NCBI RefSeq assembly: GCF_042100115.1
Contig: NC_091275.1
Coordinates: forward strand, 496,001 to 560,000
From: Alternaria dauci
Lineage: Eukaryota; Ascomycota; Dothideomycetes; Pleosporales; Pleosporaceae
Length of the DNA stretch: 64,000 bases
Direction of reading: 5' to 3'
The translations under genes and the position numbers were made by a program. The notes beneath the pieces were generated by a model. That model had not been told where the DNA came from. It worked only from the letters and a program-made list of their open reading frames with translations, and did not search any database. Every line of letters begins with the position of its first letter. The stretch's first letter is position 1. Below, in pieces: positions 11,793-25,147 of this stretch.

Positions 11793-12179
11793 CGTTCCGA
11801 CGTGTCACATGAAGAGCGCGTGACGGATCCAAAACGCGGCGAAGAAACAGCTCAGGGTCGCGAAAGGAGCATACCAATGCTTGACCGCCGAGTGGGTGGA
11901 GGTAATCGTGGCATCTCACTCAACAAGACCAGCCTTACCCGCATCGGCTAAAGTTCCCGCGCCGTGCCGATCACCACACACGTGACAGCGCGACAATCTC
12001 AAAGTCTGTTTGCGGCCTACCTCGACCCTTAACACGTCCACGCAACGCCATTGCTGAGTAAGCGCGCTGCTAAGGCATTCACCAGGCGAGGTCTGTAGTC
12101 ACGCAACAGAGACGTCGTCCACACACAGGCTGGAGTCAACGCGGAGAGGTGCAATTTTTTCACACGTCCCTCAGCTGGT
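11793..12179. other. Divergent promoter region
   Basis: 387 nt between the starts of the glutaminyl cyclase (minus) and the mitochondrial membrane protein (plus). It must hold both promoters; no clear motif stands out. Confidence 0.5.
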
Positions 12180-13479
12180 ATGCAGCCACGACTTCTCGCC
12201 TTTGCGGCCGCGTTCCGAAGCTCAGCACCGGCGAATAGAGGCATGCGACCAATCATCAATGCTCGCATCAATGCCTTTGTATGCCGAAGCTGTCAGCGGA
12301 AGTTCTCCACCTCGCCAAGGTTACAGTGGTTCGGAAAGTCATCCAAGTCAGCAGCCAAGACTGTGGAGAAAGAGCGAAGTACGTTGCGCAACAACCTGAA
12401 CCACAGAAGGGGACGAACAAACACGAAGAACGCGGTTGACGAGAAACTTCAGAATACCAGTCGAGATTGTTGATCTACGATGCGGGCGATGCACGCACCA
12501 CGTGGGTATCCTTTTGGAAAGCAATGGCTCTGCTGCAGTTTGGAACCACACTCGTCTTCGGTGTACCTCCGCTTTGGAACAATACAAATCAACCCGATGA
12601 ACGAGTGAGGAAGATGCAGGCTATCATGGGTAAGTGCCTTTGTGTTCATGTCAGAAACTCTAAGTCCTCTATATTTCTACTCGTAGCCACGCATTCCCCT
12701 TCAAACTGTTGCCATGCACGGCAGTTCCAGCCCTACAGCAACAGAGCAAATACTCGTTTTCTGTCCATCTATTCCTGTTACATGTCATACAAGTTTCACT
12801 TCGCCGCTATCCATTCCTGCCAAGTCCAATCTACCCACGACCCCAATCACGCATCCGTAGTATTAACACCCAAATCCCCAAGACTAACACCTCCCCAGTC
12901 GGCGTCCTCGGCACAATCCCCACCCTAACTCTCGCGTACCTCACCGCGCCCTTCGTTCACCAAGTGTTCCTCCAAATCCCCGAACACGCCCGCCGCTCCC
13001 GCCACGATCTAATGCGCTTCGCCACCTCTCTCCGCACCAACCCCACCCAAACCGCAAACACAAAACTCGAATTCGTAACCCTCCGCATTTTCCCCTTCCG
13101 CAAACACACTACCGCTTTCCTCCACGAACTACGTGCTCTACCGGCAAAACGTTTCCGGCTGGCAAACATCGAGTTACCAAAGAGCGACGCGTGGGTGCAG
13201 CGGCAGAGGGAGAAGGGGATTGTGAGGCGTGCGTTGGAGGTGTTGAGGGAGCCGAGATTCAAGTTTTATGTTAAAGAGGGGAGGCTGTATACGATGAAGA
13301 CAAGGGCGCCGGGAGTGTGGGAAGAGGTGGCGAAGAGGATTCAGGAACAGACTGTTGAAGAAGAGCAGACTGCCAAGGGACTTGCGGGGAAGAGACCGGT
13401 TGTGCAGTTGGGGGCGAGGAAGCTGATTAGGCCTGTTGTTAGGGTTGGGGATAAGGTCAAGAGGCAGACTACCCGGTAA
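12180..13479 (+). CDS. Mitochondrial inner-membrane protein, TMEM70/TMEM186/TMEM223-like
   Basis: Three exons, 12180-12378, 12453-12629 and 12899-13479, give 318 aa; the intron borders are GTACGT...CAG and GTAAGT...CTAAC...CAG. The N-terminus is rich in Arg, Ala and Ser and contains RKFSTSPR, a typical mitochondrial presequence with a processing site. It is followed by two membrane segments (WVSFWKAMALLQFGTTLVFG and LGTIPTLTLAYLTAPFVHQVF) with a short loop, and then a basic soluble C-terminal domain. That layout matches the TMEM70/186/223 group of respiratory-chain assembly factors; this is a fold-level guess rather than a confident family call. The second intron is long for this genome (269 nt). 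Confidence 0.75.
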
Positions 13480-13669
13480 GTAGAGAAGTGAGGAGTGTGG
13501 GTGAGGGACGACAAGATGTTGGTGCAAGAAAATTGTATAGTAGTATGTTGCATTGTACTGTCCTGAGGCGGATGGTCATAGCCCGATCGCTCAGATGAAC
13601 ATGACATGCTAAGCGAGAGGATACGTCTACATGCCGTCCACCCGTCTTGTCAAACCCAATCGCTCACAG

Positions 13670-15589
13670 CTAAGCGTGTTCCATGACCTGAGGCTTCTCC
13701 TTCTCCAGACTGCTCTTCTCGTGGTAGTCCGCCGCACGACTATCATGGTACACACCAGAACGCTCAAGGATATCAGTAAGACCAACCTCCCTGTGAACCT
13801 CGGCCCAACGCTCCTTCTCGCGCTCAGCAGTACCGACAGAACCGAAGAGGGTGTCCATTTCCTCCTATCACAGTTGTTAGCTCGGCCCACACACAGGTAT
13901 TGCAAAGAAGCATAACTCACAAGAGAAAGACCCTTTGTCTCCGGAAAGAAGAAATAGATAAACGCCGCGCCCATGGCCGTAAAAAGACCAAAGAAGATGT
14001 ACGTCCCATAGCGCAGATGCTGCAACATATCCGGCGTGACTTGCCCAACAATAAAGTTGTTCATCCAGTTCGATGACGCACCAAGAGCGATACCGTATGG
14101 TCGATTGGACATGGGCCAGATCTCTGCGATGACGATCCACGCACACGGGCCCCAGGAGTAGCCGAAGAAGATGACAAAGAGCCAGACCATGACACAGGCG
14201 GCCCAGCCGGCACCTTGGTGGCTCGGCCAGTCGTCTTCGTAGGACGCGACGATACCGGAGATGATGAAGTGGCACGCGGCCATGCCAATGGCGCCGGAGA
14301 CGAGGACTGGCTTGCGGCCGAGTTTGTCGACGTACATTACTGCAGGAACTGGGGTTGGTGTTAGTCTGGTTGTATAGCTCGAAGGGATGTGTGGGTATGA
14401 GACTTACTAGTTGCGAGGAACATGACGATGCCGACGACGCCAGTGGCCAACAAACTAATCGAGTTTCCTGACAAACCTAATCCTTGAAAAATCGTCGGAG
14501 CGTAGTACAAAATCGCATTGATTCCAGTCCATTGTTGGAAGAACATGGTGAGTGTTGAGATAGCTACACGTCTGAACATGCCCCTCGTGGTGAACAAACT
14601 GCCAATAGCGACGAATTGCAGCTTGAAGATTGAAAGCGCGCTCATGTCCTGAAGATGAGGGAACCGCTCAGCCAGTGACTTCTTCTCGAACAGACTCTGA
14701 GCGCGAATCTCGGCGTACTCGAGTTCAATGAGTTCATGGTCCTGGTTCAAACCACGAAGGCGCGCGAGAACACGACGAGCCTCGTCCTCTTTGCCGTGAT
14801 GAACGAGCCAACGAGGCGAGAAAGGCATGAATATCATACCGACACCAAGGAGAACGGCAGGCGCAAGTTGTAGAGCAAGAGGAAGAAGCCACGCTGCCTC
14901 TTTCTGTCCGTTTCCAGTGCCACCGATGTAATTGGTACCGTAGTCGATCCAGAAACTGATCATGATACCAAGGGTAATGCTCAGTTGCTGCAGACCAACA
15001 AGGGCGCCGCGGACTTCAGGAGGCGCAATCTCGGCATTGTACATGGGTACGATCATGGAGAGCGAACCTACACCCATACCCGTTACGAAGCGGCCACCGA
15101 GGATGGCATTGTGGCCCTGGCCTGCAGAAGCGGTGCATTGAACGACAACACCGACGATGAAAATGGCGACATTGACGAGAATGGCGTATTTGCGGGAGAG
15201 GATCTCGGCGAGGAACCCAGAATACATTGTTCCAAACCAGGCGCCGAGTTCGAGAATGGAGACGAGCCACCCTTGCTTGGACGAGTTCCACTCGAGGGTC
15301 TCTTGGTTCTGGATGTAGTCACCCATGTCTGTTTGTTTGTCAGTAATGTTCCCTTGGTCGTAGTGGTAAGGTACTACTTACGCTGTTTGAAGGACGGCAT
15401 AGTCAGTACACCAGAGAAGACACCTTGGTTGTATCCATAGAGGAGACCACCCAAGCATGCAAAACATGCGATACCAAAGACTCTGGCATTCTTGACCAAG
15501 GCCATGGGTCCCGAGGCACCAGCAAGTGCCTTGCGGCGAGCCAGAGCGGCCACCTCAAAGTCACCAGCACCACCACCGACAGGAGCCAT
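13670..15589 (-). CDS. MFS sugar transporter
   Basis: Four exons (15589-15382, 15328-14408, 14348-13921, 13864-13670) encode 583 aa. The ATG at 15589 is chosen because the earlier frame has no other ATG before the conserved region. Twelve membrane helices are expected, and sugar-porter signatures are present: GGLLYGYNQGVFSG in helix 1, GRFVTGMGVGSLSMIVPMYNAEI after helix 4, FSPRWLVHHGK in the central loop, QQWTGINAILYYAPTIF in helix 7, DKLGRKPVL, and PETKGLSLEEMD after helix 12. The substrate is likely a hexose or a related polyol or quinate; the QQxxGIN motif suits a hexose. Plasma membrane, proton-coupled or facilitative. It lies tail to tail with the upstream mitochondrial gene. Confidence 0.93.
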
Positions 15590-18004
15590 GACGGTTCGAA
15601 TACGTTCTTGTATGATAAGCCAAAGTAAAGATCGTCGACAAAAGGCACGAATGCGCAGGGTCAAGTCAAACAGCTCTTTCGTACAAGTCCTCGACCGTTG
15701 AATCCCAATACCAAGGAAACATGGGGCAAGCAGGCCCTACATATGCATTTCCAGATCGCTTGTACGGCACCCCAGGTCAGCATACCACTACGCCGGGTAA
15801 CAGGACCGCATGCTAGGTGGTTGCGCGTGCGAAGCTTTCTCGTGGCGGGTAAATTAGCGGTTAAGCTCAGTGGCACCGACGCTTGTTTTGGCGTTGCGGC
15901 AGCGAGTCAAGCATCGGTGGCTGTCGTGGCATTGGCGCGCCATTGCTTGTAACGTGCGGGAAGGAAGTAAGCTAGAAGCCACTGACGGCTGGGCGTATCA
16001 TTGACCAGACGTGTGGATGGCTAAGGCAACGCGAGGAGTGTTGGGTGGGTACATTGTTGCTGAGCAATCACGGCTGATGCAACGAGTCTGTGAAGTCGTT
16101 ACGTGTTAGAGCTCGCATGAGACCGACCGGCTTCTGAAGCAGACACGACTGGTTTGTGAAGACTTCTTGGAGATGATGAGGGTGTATATCCCACTATCTG
16201 CTAGAATAACAAGCTTTATCGTCAAGCTTGTACATCAGGAGGCATACGAAGCAGCCGTTGCGCGTCTCACGAATTGGCAACGTGCATTTGCCGGTCCGCG
16301 GGCATTCATGCCGCCACCCCGCCTCTTCGAGTCGGTACATCCATGAGTGTGGAGACTCCACAGTGGGATGTTAGCGTGTTTTTTCCATTCTGCCTAAATG
16401 TCTCTCGCCGTCGGCGTTCACATGGTGCGAAGGTCTGCGGCGCTGCGGTGATGTCGGAGCGTTCGTTGGTATTGTGCTCACAGGCACTGGTGGGCAGCTC
16501 CCTTGCGACCTTGTTTCCGTTGCTGGCTGTCGTTTGCGCGTCGAGTGGATGATGAATGGGTGAGCGTGGAGTTTGCCGCACGGAGATGAACGTTGAATCT
16601 TGGGGGTGGAGATGTCAGTCTCCCTCTGCTAGCCATTGTAGCCAATCAGAATACAGTGAGCGGCGACGTCATGCGCTCGCCCATCTTCGCCATGTCTGAC
16701 CAGCTTTGTCCAGATGGCCGGCGTCTCTTTTTACAACAATGTCTCATCAACGAAAAGCTCAAACGAGCCTAGAGGCACGTCTTGACCTGAACATCACTAT
16801 CCTCGTAGAATGTGTCGTACAATGTGATGGACTGATTGCGACACGGCGCGATTCTAACCTCATGCACCTCCAGGGCTCAGTTCCGACATTCCGACCCCAG
16901 GTACATGCGACGGCCTGTTTCGCCTTTCTCAACTTTCCTGTCACTTCGTCAGAACCCCTTCCGTCTTCTTGGCTCATGCCATGAGATCCGTCTGATCACG
17001 TCTACGAGCAGAGTGCTGTATGGCGAGGTTGTTACGCATGGCCTGGCCACGTTTAGTCGGCTTTAGCAAGTGGGGTCCGGCAGCCCGAACCTATGCTTCA
17101 GGACCACGACATGCGGTAAATCGAAAGGAATACATTGCTTTCACCACAATCGAGCCCGCGCAAGGTCACGCGACCTGGTGAGGCGGGATTCACTGCGGCG
17201 CAGTATCGGTGAGATGCGCCAATGCGGCTCAGTAGCTCTCAAGGTCTGTCCAGTGTCATTCAGCATTGCTCGCCGCATCTTTATCACGCCACAACAACAG
17301 GACCTATTTTGCCTTCTCCAGGCCGTTCACTGTCATATCGCAAAACCAGAAATGCCGCATGCGGCTTTTGCAGATTCGCGGCGGTAACTTACCTTGTTCA
17401 TGACGCGACTTCGTTTCTAGGCGCCCCCAAATATTATCAAACGACTAGCCTCGCCGTACATACACATCGACTCAATTACCAGCTCGTACATGAGGAGGCG
17501 GCGAAGCTCTTGTCAGTTACTTGAGCGATAGAATCGAACAGCTTTTTCGACCCATTCTGACACCGCCGGCCGTTTCGCATCAGCGCATACCCATCGTTGT
17601 TGAAGAAAGCTAAGAGGTGGCGAGGGTCTTCGCGTCTGATTTTCCGCCGTACTAGAGACTTTCAAGTCGTTCCGGGGACGAATCGGGTAGTCTGTCTTCA
17701 TCAGACGTTGATGTCCTGACGCAGTGCCTCCGTTCGACATATGCATCTGGCTCACAACAGTTACCCGACGGCGTCAGCCATGGTTTCTGAATGAGACTCG
17801 TATGATGTATGACGTGGAAGCTATCACAATCACCAAATCAAGCTTGCGTAACGTGTTGGTTAGATACAACTGCCTGGTAAGCAAACTCCCGACTGGAACA
17901 TAAGTATGGCGTCGAGCAGTTCATTCATGGCCATCTCAATTCACATCAGCATTTCACAATTGAGTTCGCGATAAGACCACAAAGATTAGAGAATTGTTCA
18001 CGAA
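15590..18004. other. 2.4-kb gene-poor gap
   Basis: The longest stretch without a gene that I can support. It contains the promoters of the sugar transporter (minus) and of the subtilase (plus) and only short overlapping frames with no domain, no splice-supported exon chain and no repeat visible by eye. A non-coding RNA or a strongly eroded element cannot be excluded. Confidence 0.45.
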
Positions 18005-21000
18005 ATGGAGCTTTTTCGTTTGCTTCTTCTCCTACTGATTTTTGGCAGTGTTCACGCTTCCCTGCCCTACCGCCTTCCCGATACTGGTTGGTTGAGCATG
18101 AGTTTAGAACCGGATCAGTGACTGACTTTTAGCCAGACGACGATCCGTTCATACCCAAGGACGTTTCACCGACAGACTCCTTTCCTTTAGGTACAGGTCT
18201 CACTCCTTTTGGGATACTCTCCTCCTCGCCGGCGCCTGTTCCTCCGACTACATCTATTTCCATCGTAAACCCGTCCCGTGGTACAGCATCGATTTCCGTG
18301 ACCTCTCTCGTTACTTCCTTGCCGCCAGGCTCTTCCGGGTCGCTTCTCACGTCTAGCACATCGGTATCGAACGGATCAAGCGTGGCTTTTGCCAGCACTA
18401 TCAGCCTGACTTCAACGAGAAAGTCCTCTATTGCGATATCTTCAGGTGGAACGACTTCATTATCTGCCTCCACACAGTCAATATCTTCCTCTGGAAGTTT
18501 GAACAGTTCGCAGGTGCCACTCTCCTCAACATCAACTCTCTCTTCATCGGTATCAGCAGGATTATCATCCAGCTCCGCTTATAGTACACCTGATACCTCT
18601 GTTTTGGCCACCGCAAGTCTTGTGACAACTACCGTCACTGCGCCGAATGGTGCGCCAACTACTGTTATTCTCACCACCACCCAGTCACTAGATACTAGCA
18701 ACGTGGGGACCATGTCTTCAAGCCAGCCTTCACAAGCTTCCACAGCCCCTGCAGCAATTCCGACTGCACCCAGTCTCGAAGCTGTGATCGGTGGTGTGGG
18801 TTACCAGCTGCCCTCTTCAGAACAAGACGCGATTGATGTCATGTTACATGACGGCTCCGTCGCTCAGCTTTTCCCGGATAAGATCATCGTTGGCGGCCAG
18901 ACTGTAACCGTACCATCGGATTTGACCAGCGAAACAGTCCTTGCAGACGGTATCACGGCAAAGCCTGGCGAAGCTGCAGCACCGGAAGAAGACGACGACA
19001 ATAATGGCGGCGATGGAGGAGGACTTTTCGGAGCCCTTGGCGGCATCGCAAAGGGTGCCACCTCAGCCATTGGAGATGCCATCGACGGGGTTGGGTCCGT
19101 CACTACGGGTGCCCTTGGCTTCGCTGGGGGGACAGTAGGTGCAGCAGCCGGTCTTTCTGAGCCACTTTCCGGTGCCGTTAGCCACATGGGAAAGTTTGTA
19201 TCCTCGCTTAACGGTATTCAGAAGTCTTTCCCCGGCAACGAACTCACCAAGGGTGCTCTGGATACGTTCACTGGTGCCCAATCACTCGCCCGACAGTCTC
19301 TAAACTGGATGAAGTCAACAGCGAGTCTCGCTCAAGACTTCCCCAACCTACCGGTCGACGTTCAGTCCAAAGTCAAGTCAACGGCAGCTGACTTCGCCAA
19401 AGATGACGGTCCTTTGGCTCAGTGCAAAGCGGCTATGGAAGCTTTCCGGGACTTTCCCTGGGAAGAAGCCGAAGTACCGAGCCAGACAGCGGATCCAAGT
19501 GCGACAGGCAAAACTTCAAACACGGCCTCGATGCAAAGTACTCAACGTACTTCGACTGCGCAGACTACGTCGATGGGGTCATCAACGGCTGTGTCGTCCA
19601 TGGCGATGAGCTCAAGTTCTACAGTCACGTCAAGCCAAACGTCTTCGTCTAGTAGTGAAACACCTACACCTACCTCAGACACTAAGAAGGAGTACACGAT
19701 CATCAGCGAGTACGGAACACCATGGGACACGTTCAAGCAATTCATCACTGAGCTTGATGGCGGCAACGGATATCTTGCCAAGTGGGACAGTGAAGCAGTT
19801 CGGCAACAGATGTATATCACCCAGTTGAACAGCTCGCAGGTCTCCGAGATAAAACAGCGATACAGCTTCATCGGCAGTATTCTTACAAATGAATTCGACG
19901 AAACCATAGACCACAGCGTCGATGAGTTTCGCGCGATTGGCGGGTTTCGCCCTACATACGATGGTCCAAGAAGAGACCCGTCGCCAAAGAGCCCTATCCA
20001 CTGGTCTGCGGCTTTTTCAGCCCCAATATTTCATTTGGAACCACGAACGTTGCTAGCGCCAGACTCTGATGCACCTTGGTGGAAAAAAATGCTCTCTGCC
20101 CCGCCGCGCGATATCAATGCAGCAAACTCCGGGCCTGAATTTGATCCACCATATCTGGCAGATGACTCGCTAGGTAAAGGAGTTACAATCTATATCCTGG
20201 ACGATGGCTTTGATACAGATAACATTGTATGTTTGCTTTCGCATGGATCATGTGTGATGATGCATGGAAGTTGACTTGACTAGGATCTTCAAGCTGGAAC
20301 ACGTTCCATCAATACGATAGTCACTCCCAATGAGTTTACGTCTCTACCGGTTATACCTTACGATCCAGCACACCCTGACAGAACCATGCCTGAACTGATC
20401 CAAGGTGGCGATCATGGCACGATGTAAGTCTCGTCTCACAGTACATGAACGGGAATACGACAAGACTGACAAAGAGGAAAGGATGGCTACAATTGCTGCT
20501 GGTATTGAACGGGGAATCGCGCCCAAAGCAGATTTATGCTTAGTGAAAACCAAGAACACGATGAGACACAAGTACAATCCCAGTCTCTCGCACATTTTAC
20601 CCATCACGACACAGGCTTTGGTATGGTTTGTTCATGCAGTGCTAGAAGATATAGTGGAAAGGACGAGCCAAGACCCAGGTGCGAGGTCGGTCATCAATAT
20701 GTCATGGGGTAAGTGCTCAACTATCAAACTTTGAAAGCACCGGTCTATAACTCATCATTCTGGCAGGGATGCAAGAACCTGGCAAATCAGCGGAAGATTT
20801 GGAAAGAATAACCAAAACATTCAAACATCTTCTGGATTTCTGCAAGGCGCGGAGTATACCTGTCGTGGTTGCTGCGGGAAATACACCATCTGTTGGCTTC
20901 GTTTCCGACAGCTACCCACAGAAGCTTTCGACAGCCGATGATACAATGATTATAGTCGGAGGTGTCATCGAAACTGGTGCCGTGTACGAAACTACGGTCA

Positions 21001-21980
21001 AAGACCCCAACAACCAGATCACCGTTTACGCGCCCGCTAAACCCGTGACCGTTCCTAAGTCCGGTGGTAAAACTCCACCTGAAGTAGAAAGGGAGGGAAC
21101 AAGTCACGCTGCTGCAATCACGGTAAGAAGGCATGCAGCAGTTCATGTATGCGGATGCTAAATTGCACTATAGTCGGGACTCATTGCCTACCTGTACAGT
21201 CTGCCGAACTGGCAACAGAATCTATACGTGCAAAAAACCCCAATGAAGAGGATATTAAAGGACCATGCATGGCTGAGGAATAATATGATCGAGAACAAAG
21301 GACGACCACCAGCAAATGTCGTGTATAATCTTGCTAGAGGCGATCCTTTTCATGACTCGCATTCTTGTGTGGAACGTCGCGACAACTTCGGAAAGCGACA
21401 GGAGGAAGGGCTATGCTCCCTTTCATCCGCATCAACTACATCTATGAGGTTAGTTCTCGCATGACATGGACCTCAGTTCCTCTTGGTGTCTTGGCTAATG
21501 CTCCATAGCTCCTCTGGTACGACCTCTGCTGTTTCCACAAGTGCCAGCATGTTTTCCATGACCTCTCCCATTTCCGCACGTGTCAGCGCCTCTTCCACGA
21601 CTACCAATTCCACCTCCACGCCAGAGAGCAGTCCTCCGGTCAGCTCTACTCAGTCGCCCCTCTCATCGGCTAAATCGGTTGCTTCATCAGCCACTTCGTC
21701 ATCTCGAACCTCAAAGGCGTCATCAGAGTCCCCTCAGCCGTCTCTGTCTCCTACACCTACGCCCACCCCAACACCTACCGAGACAACGGAACAATCGGAG
21801 CCACCAGCAACTACCTCTGATGGATGGGCAGCAGCCTGTGAAAGATGCAGAGACGCCGTACAAGCGTGTTTGTCAGGATGCGGAACTCATGTCAATCGTT
21901 TCTGCGCAACCGCTTGCACATGTGAAAAAGCCCAGGTCAACCCAGACTGCATGGGATGCAGTATTCCCTGCAATGACTAG
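18005..21980 (+). CDS. Secreted S8 subtilisin-like protease with mucin-like N-terminus and Cys-rich tail
   Basis: Seven exons (18005-18086, 18137-20226, 20284-20423, 20482-20708, 20767-21122, 21174-21448, 21509-21980) give 1213 aa. A signal peptide (FRLLLLLLIFGSVHA) is followed by about 150 Ser/Thr-rich residues, a GGQTV-type beta module, a Gly/Ala-rich stretch around residues 305-400, and a second Ser/Thr linker. The protease domain carries the triad Asp716 (YILDDGF), His768 (GGDHGTM) and Ser959 (GTSHAAA), with Asn885 (VAAGN) as the oxyanion residue, so it should be active. Another Ser/Thr/Pro stalk leads to a 48-residue tail with ten Cys. No classical I9 prodomain is evident. Probably a wall-associated or extracellular endopeptidase. 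The exon count and the short first exon are the least certain parts. Confidence 0.82.
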
Positions 21981-23208
21981 ATTGCTTGGAAATCACATGA
22001 CAAGGAATGTAGTTTCCATACTGCACTTGGTGTGAGGAAGCTTTGAGCTACGTCCGTGGAAGGTTGCACGGAGGCGAATGTCATCGTCCCGTTAATGGCC
22101 TCGGGTTCAGCTCGGGTACACCTCTCTTATTGTATTGCTCCAGTTCTGGGAGATTCTTTTGTTTTTCTTGTTTCCTACGGTGTTGTTCTCACAGTCTTTA
22201 CTATCAGCAAATCTTCTTGGACCCCACATTTGGGTTTTTTCCTCCTGGTCTTTCGTTTACACGTCATCATTATTGAGAAATACTGATACAAACAACATGT
22301 TATGAACAGAATATTCATTAGTTCCATCCTACGACACCTTCCGCTAGAGTCAGTGGTCGCTGCGTTGACCCTGTCATGACCGAGACTCTTCTCCCAATGA
22401 TGCCCTTATCACCAACACCCAAGTGCAACTTCTCTGGCAATTGCATCATTCCGCTAGGCGAGTCTCCAATCTCAAAAGAATACAGAGAGTCTGATATACA
22501 TTGTGGTGGTGGCGCGGAAAGATCTCCGTCACGACTATTACGCGTGGTTAGTCACATGAGTCTACTTCGTAACGCGACAACAGAAGAGAATAACACATAC
22601 TGTATGACCAGCCAATGGCTGTTTTGTTGGAAGACGTCGTCAAGACCTTGGCACTCGACACTGGTACCAGATTTCGAGAGTGGGTTGGTGAAAAGTAGGA
22701 ACATTTCTTGTTCTGAGTGTGTTCGTGTGAGGTGGGACGTTGGGCGCATGACTGCTATCGAACCACCCTGGCTGACGCGGTTTGAGCTGCCGTTGCACAT
22801 TGTAGAGGTGATATTGATTTTACAGGATATTCTCGTCGACGGACTAAGTGCGCTCGGACAGTATGTCAAGATAGATGCGAGGATAACGTTAGATAAGACC
22901 GGAAAGTTATACGAGAGAGGAGAACGTGAGACCAAGAGAGTTGGTAATAGTAACAGGGATCGGACAGAATATGTAGTACCCACAGCATTCACACCGTTTC
23001 GCAAGTTGATTGTCGGGTGTTTGAAGTTTGAGAGTGAATGCGTGTCTTTGAGCAAGTTTCAGGAGAGTACCCGATTGGTCAATGCATACGCGCTAAGGCC
23101 CACCACGGTGCTCTCAAGATGTTTGTATGTACATCAAGTGAAAACAGCATACATGAAGTCTATACCATCCGTGCCATTCTTTGTCATTTCCAGATTCTTT
23201 TCCATGGC
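21981..23208. other. Intergenic region with one doubtful 278-aa frame
   Basis: A plus-strand frame from an ATG at 22376 to 23212 would encode 278 aa without a recognisable domain, and it would run into the last bases of the superoxide dismutase gene. A 167-aa minus-strand frame overlaps it. Neither has splice support or a family I know. I treat the region as probably non-coding, with the plus frame as the better of two weak candidates. Confidence 0.35.
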
Positions 23209-24075
23209 TTAGATGGATGCCTTGAGCACGCTAAACGCGTCTGCGCGCGATCCTAGGTAACGCTCTTCCGCGGTCTTCCAGTTGATGACACTCCAGATAT
23301 TCTTCACGTACGCAGCCTTGCCGTTCTGGTATTGGAGGTAGTACGCATGCTCCCACTGAAACTTGAGTTAGCTACATGCGACTACAACTGGCACAAAAAT
23401 GAGAGCGACTTACCATGTCCACACCAAAGATGGGAACCTCGCCTTTGCCAACAACGGGATCTTGGTCCTTGGTCGTCACAATGGACAACCTCTGCTCCTT
23501 ACCCATATCGGTCTTGATCAACCAGCCCCAGCCACTTCCTTGGATGCCTAGCAAAGCGGCGTTGAAGGCTTCCTTGAACTTGTCCTCATCACCCCAAGTA
23601 GCCTTGATCTGCTTGACTAGCTCAGGAGCAGCGGAGCTCTTGGCCTCATCCGAGCTAGCAGGAGCGAGGTTTTGCCAGAAGAGTGAGTGGTTGATGTGAC
23701 CACCAGCGTTGAACTTGATACCTTGCTGTATGGAGACCTGTGAGGTGATGTCGGAGGTAGAAACAGCCTCGGCCTGGGTCTTGAGAAGCCCGTTCAAGTT
23801 GGTGATGTATGTCTGGTGGTGCTTGCTGTGGTGCAGCTCCATGATTTGGGCGGAGATGTGCGGCTCCAACGCCTGTAATTCGTGAGCATGATGTATCCCG
23901 AAGCACTTTGATCACCAAAATTTCTACTTACATCGTACGCATATGGAAGCGGAGGAAGAGTGTACTGTGGTGCAGACATGGCGCCGTATTCGAAGGATTG
24001 TTGTTCTGAAGCAAAGACGGTAGGTGCGGAGAGGAGAGGAAAGAGGACGGTTGACAACATCGATATGCCCCGCAT
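23209..24075 (-). CDS. Fe/Mn superoxide dismutase
   Basis: Three exons (24075-23932, 23872-23414, 23355-23209) encode 249 aa. From residue 33 the protein is a standard Fe/Mn [37 protein letters not shown] (first metal His), [13 protein letters not shown] (second His), GSGWGWL and [14 protein letters not shown] (Asp and His ligands). It converts superoxide to hydrogen peroxide and oxygen. The start is ambiguous. The ATGs at 24075 or 24060 add a hydrophobic leader ([17 protein letters not shown]) that looks like a signal peptide, while the ATG at 23979 would give a 217-aa cytosolic enzyme. I chose the longer form because the leader frame is open and signal-like. No mitochondrial presequence is apparent. 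Confidence 0.88.
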
Positions 24076-25147
24076 CTTGCCTGCCCCTCAAAGCAATCGA
24101 TACGTGTGGAATTCCGGGTACGTTCGTCAGAATGCTAGGTCGTCACCAACAGGGTGCTCTAGATGTATGTTGCCCAATCGGGTTTAGGCTTTGTGAAACT
24201 GCCTCAATTGCGCGCGATGCCGCTCAATGTTTCGAAACACTCTCCTGACAAGACGTAATCAAAAGCAAGTAGATGAGAGAGAAAGTACCCCCCGATTAAA
24301 TATCTGTTATGATACTTGCTGCTGTGATGAAAGAGGAGAGATTCGACTGCTAGCTACAGTCCGCTTGGAGATCTCCAGCCGTAATGGAACAACGCGGGAT
24401 CCGGAACAATATCCGGAGCAACACAAGACGGCGATAACCGTACCCTTCACGTGATTTGGACTCGATGACGATCTTTGCGCAGCGTAGTAGAGATGCAGTG
24501 CTTTGCAGATGCGATGTTGAATGGAGATGAGACTCTCACGCCTCTACGTGTTGTTCTGATCGGACTTCGGCGTCTCGAATTTGCCGACACATGATAAGAC
24601 ATGACCTAACCCAACTGGGTCTAGTCTCGAATGTCGCGATCCTCACACATCTTCGCCCCTGAACACATCTCCTACGCATCATCGATTTTGGGAAACACGA
24701 TTCTCAACATATCTCAACGCACAGATTTGTGAAATTTCACTGCGACTCCAACTCATCGACACATGCCCCCTTTTTCTTTGTTTTGCAGCTTCAAATGCTC
24801 TTTCGCTCTCGGGCCGTATTTGCCATTCTCCCTATACGCTTTGACGTTTTTTGGCTTTTAGGAGACCTCGGCCTACGAGAACCGAACAGCATCCTCATTA
24901 TCATCATCATCATCATTTTCTATACTCACACCTTTATGCTCTTGAAAGCAAACATCTGCGCATATTTGTCCATACTGATCGCAATTGAGACCCTGCGCAT
25001 CGCCGCTCTCGTTGACCAATCAATGGTACCTGGGCACAATCATTTGCTTTGCATCAGCAAATCCCAACGTCTACGTCGAAGACTCTAACCTCTACATAAA
25101 CAGCTTTGATACCTCGGTCAGACATCTCTGAATGGTGGTCTGTCGCC
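24076..25147. other. Intergenic region with ATC microsatellite
   Basis: About 1.07 kb between the superoxide dismutase start and the 3' end of the first cluster P450. It includes a short ATC microsatellite at about 24900-24916 inside a T-rich stretch. No supported gene. Confidence 0.5.

Noticed and set aside
15590..18004. Possible transposon or hidden gene in the large gap
   Set aside because: No terminal repeats, transposase motif or exon chain could be recognised by eye.
22552..23055. Minus-strand frame of 167 codons
   Set aside because: No family resemblance and no splice support, and it overlaps an equally weak plus-strand frame.
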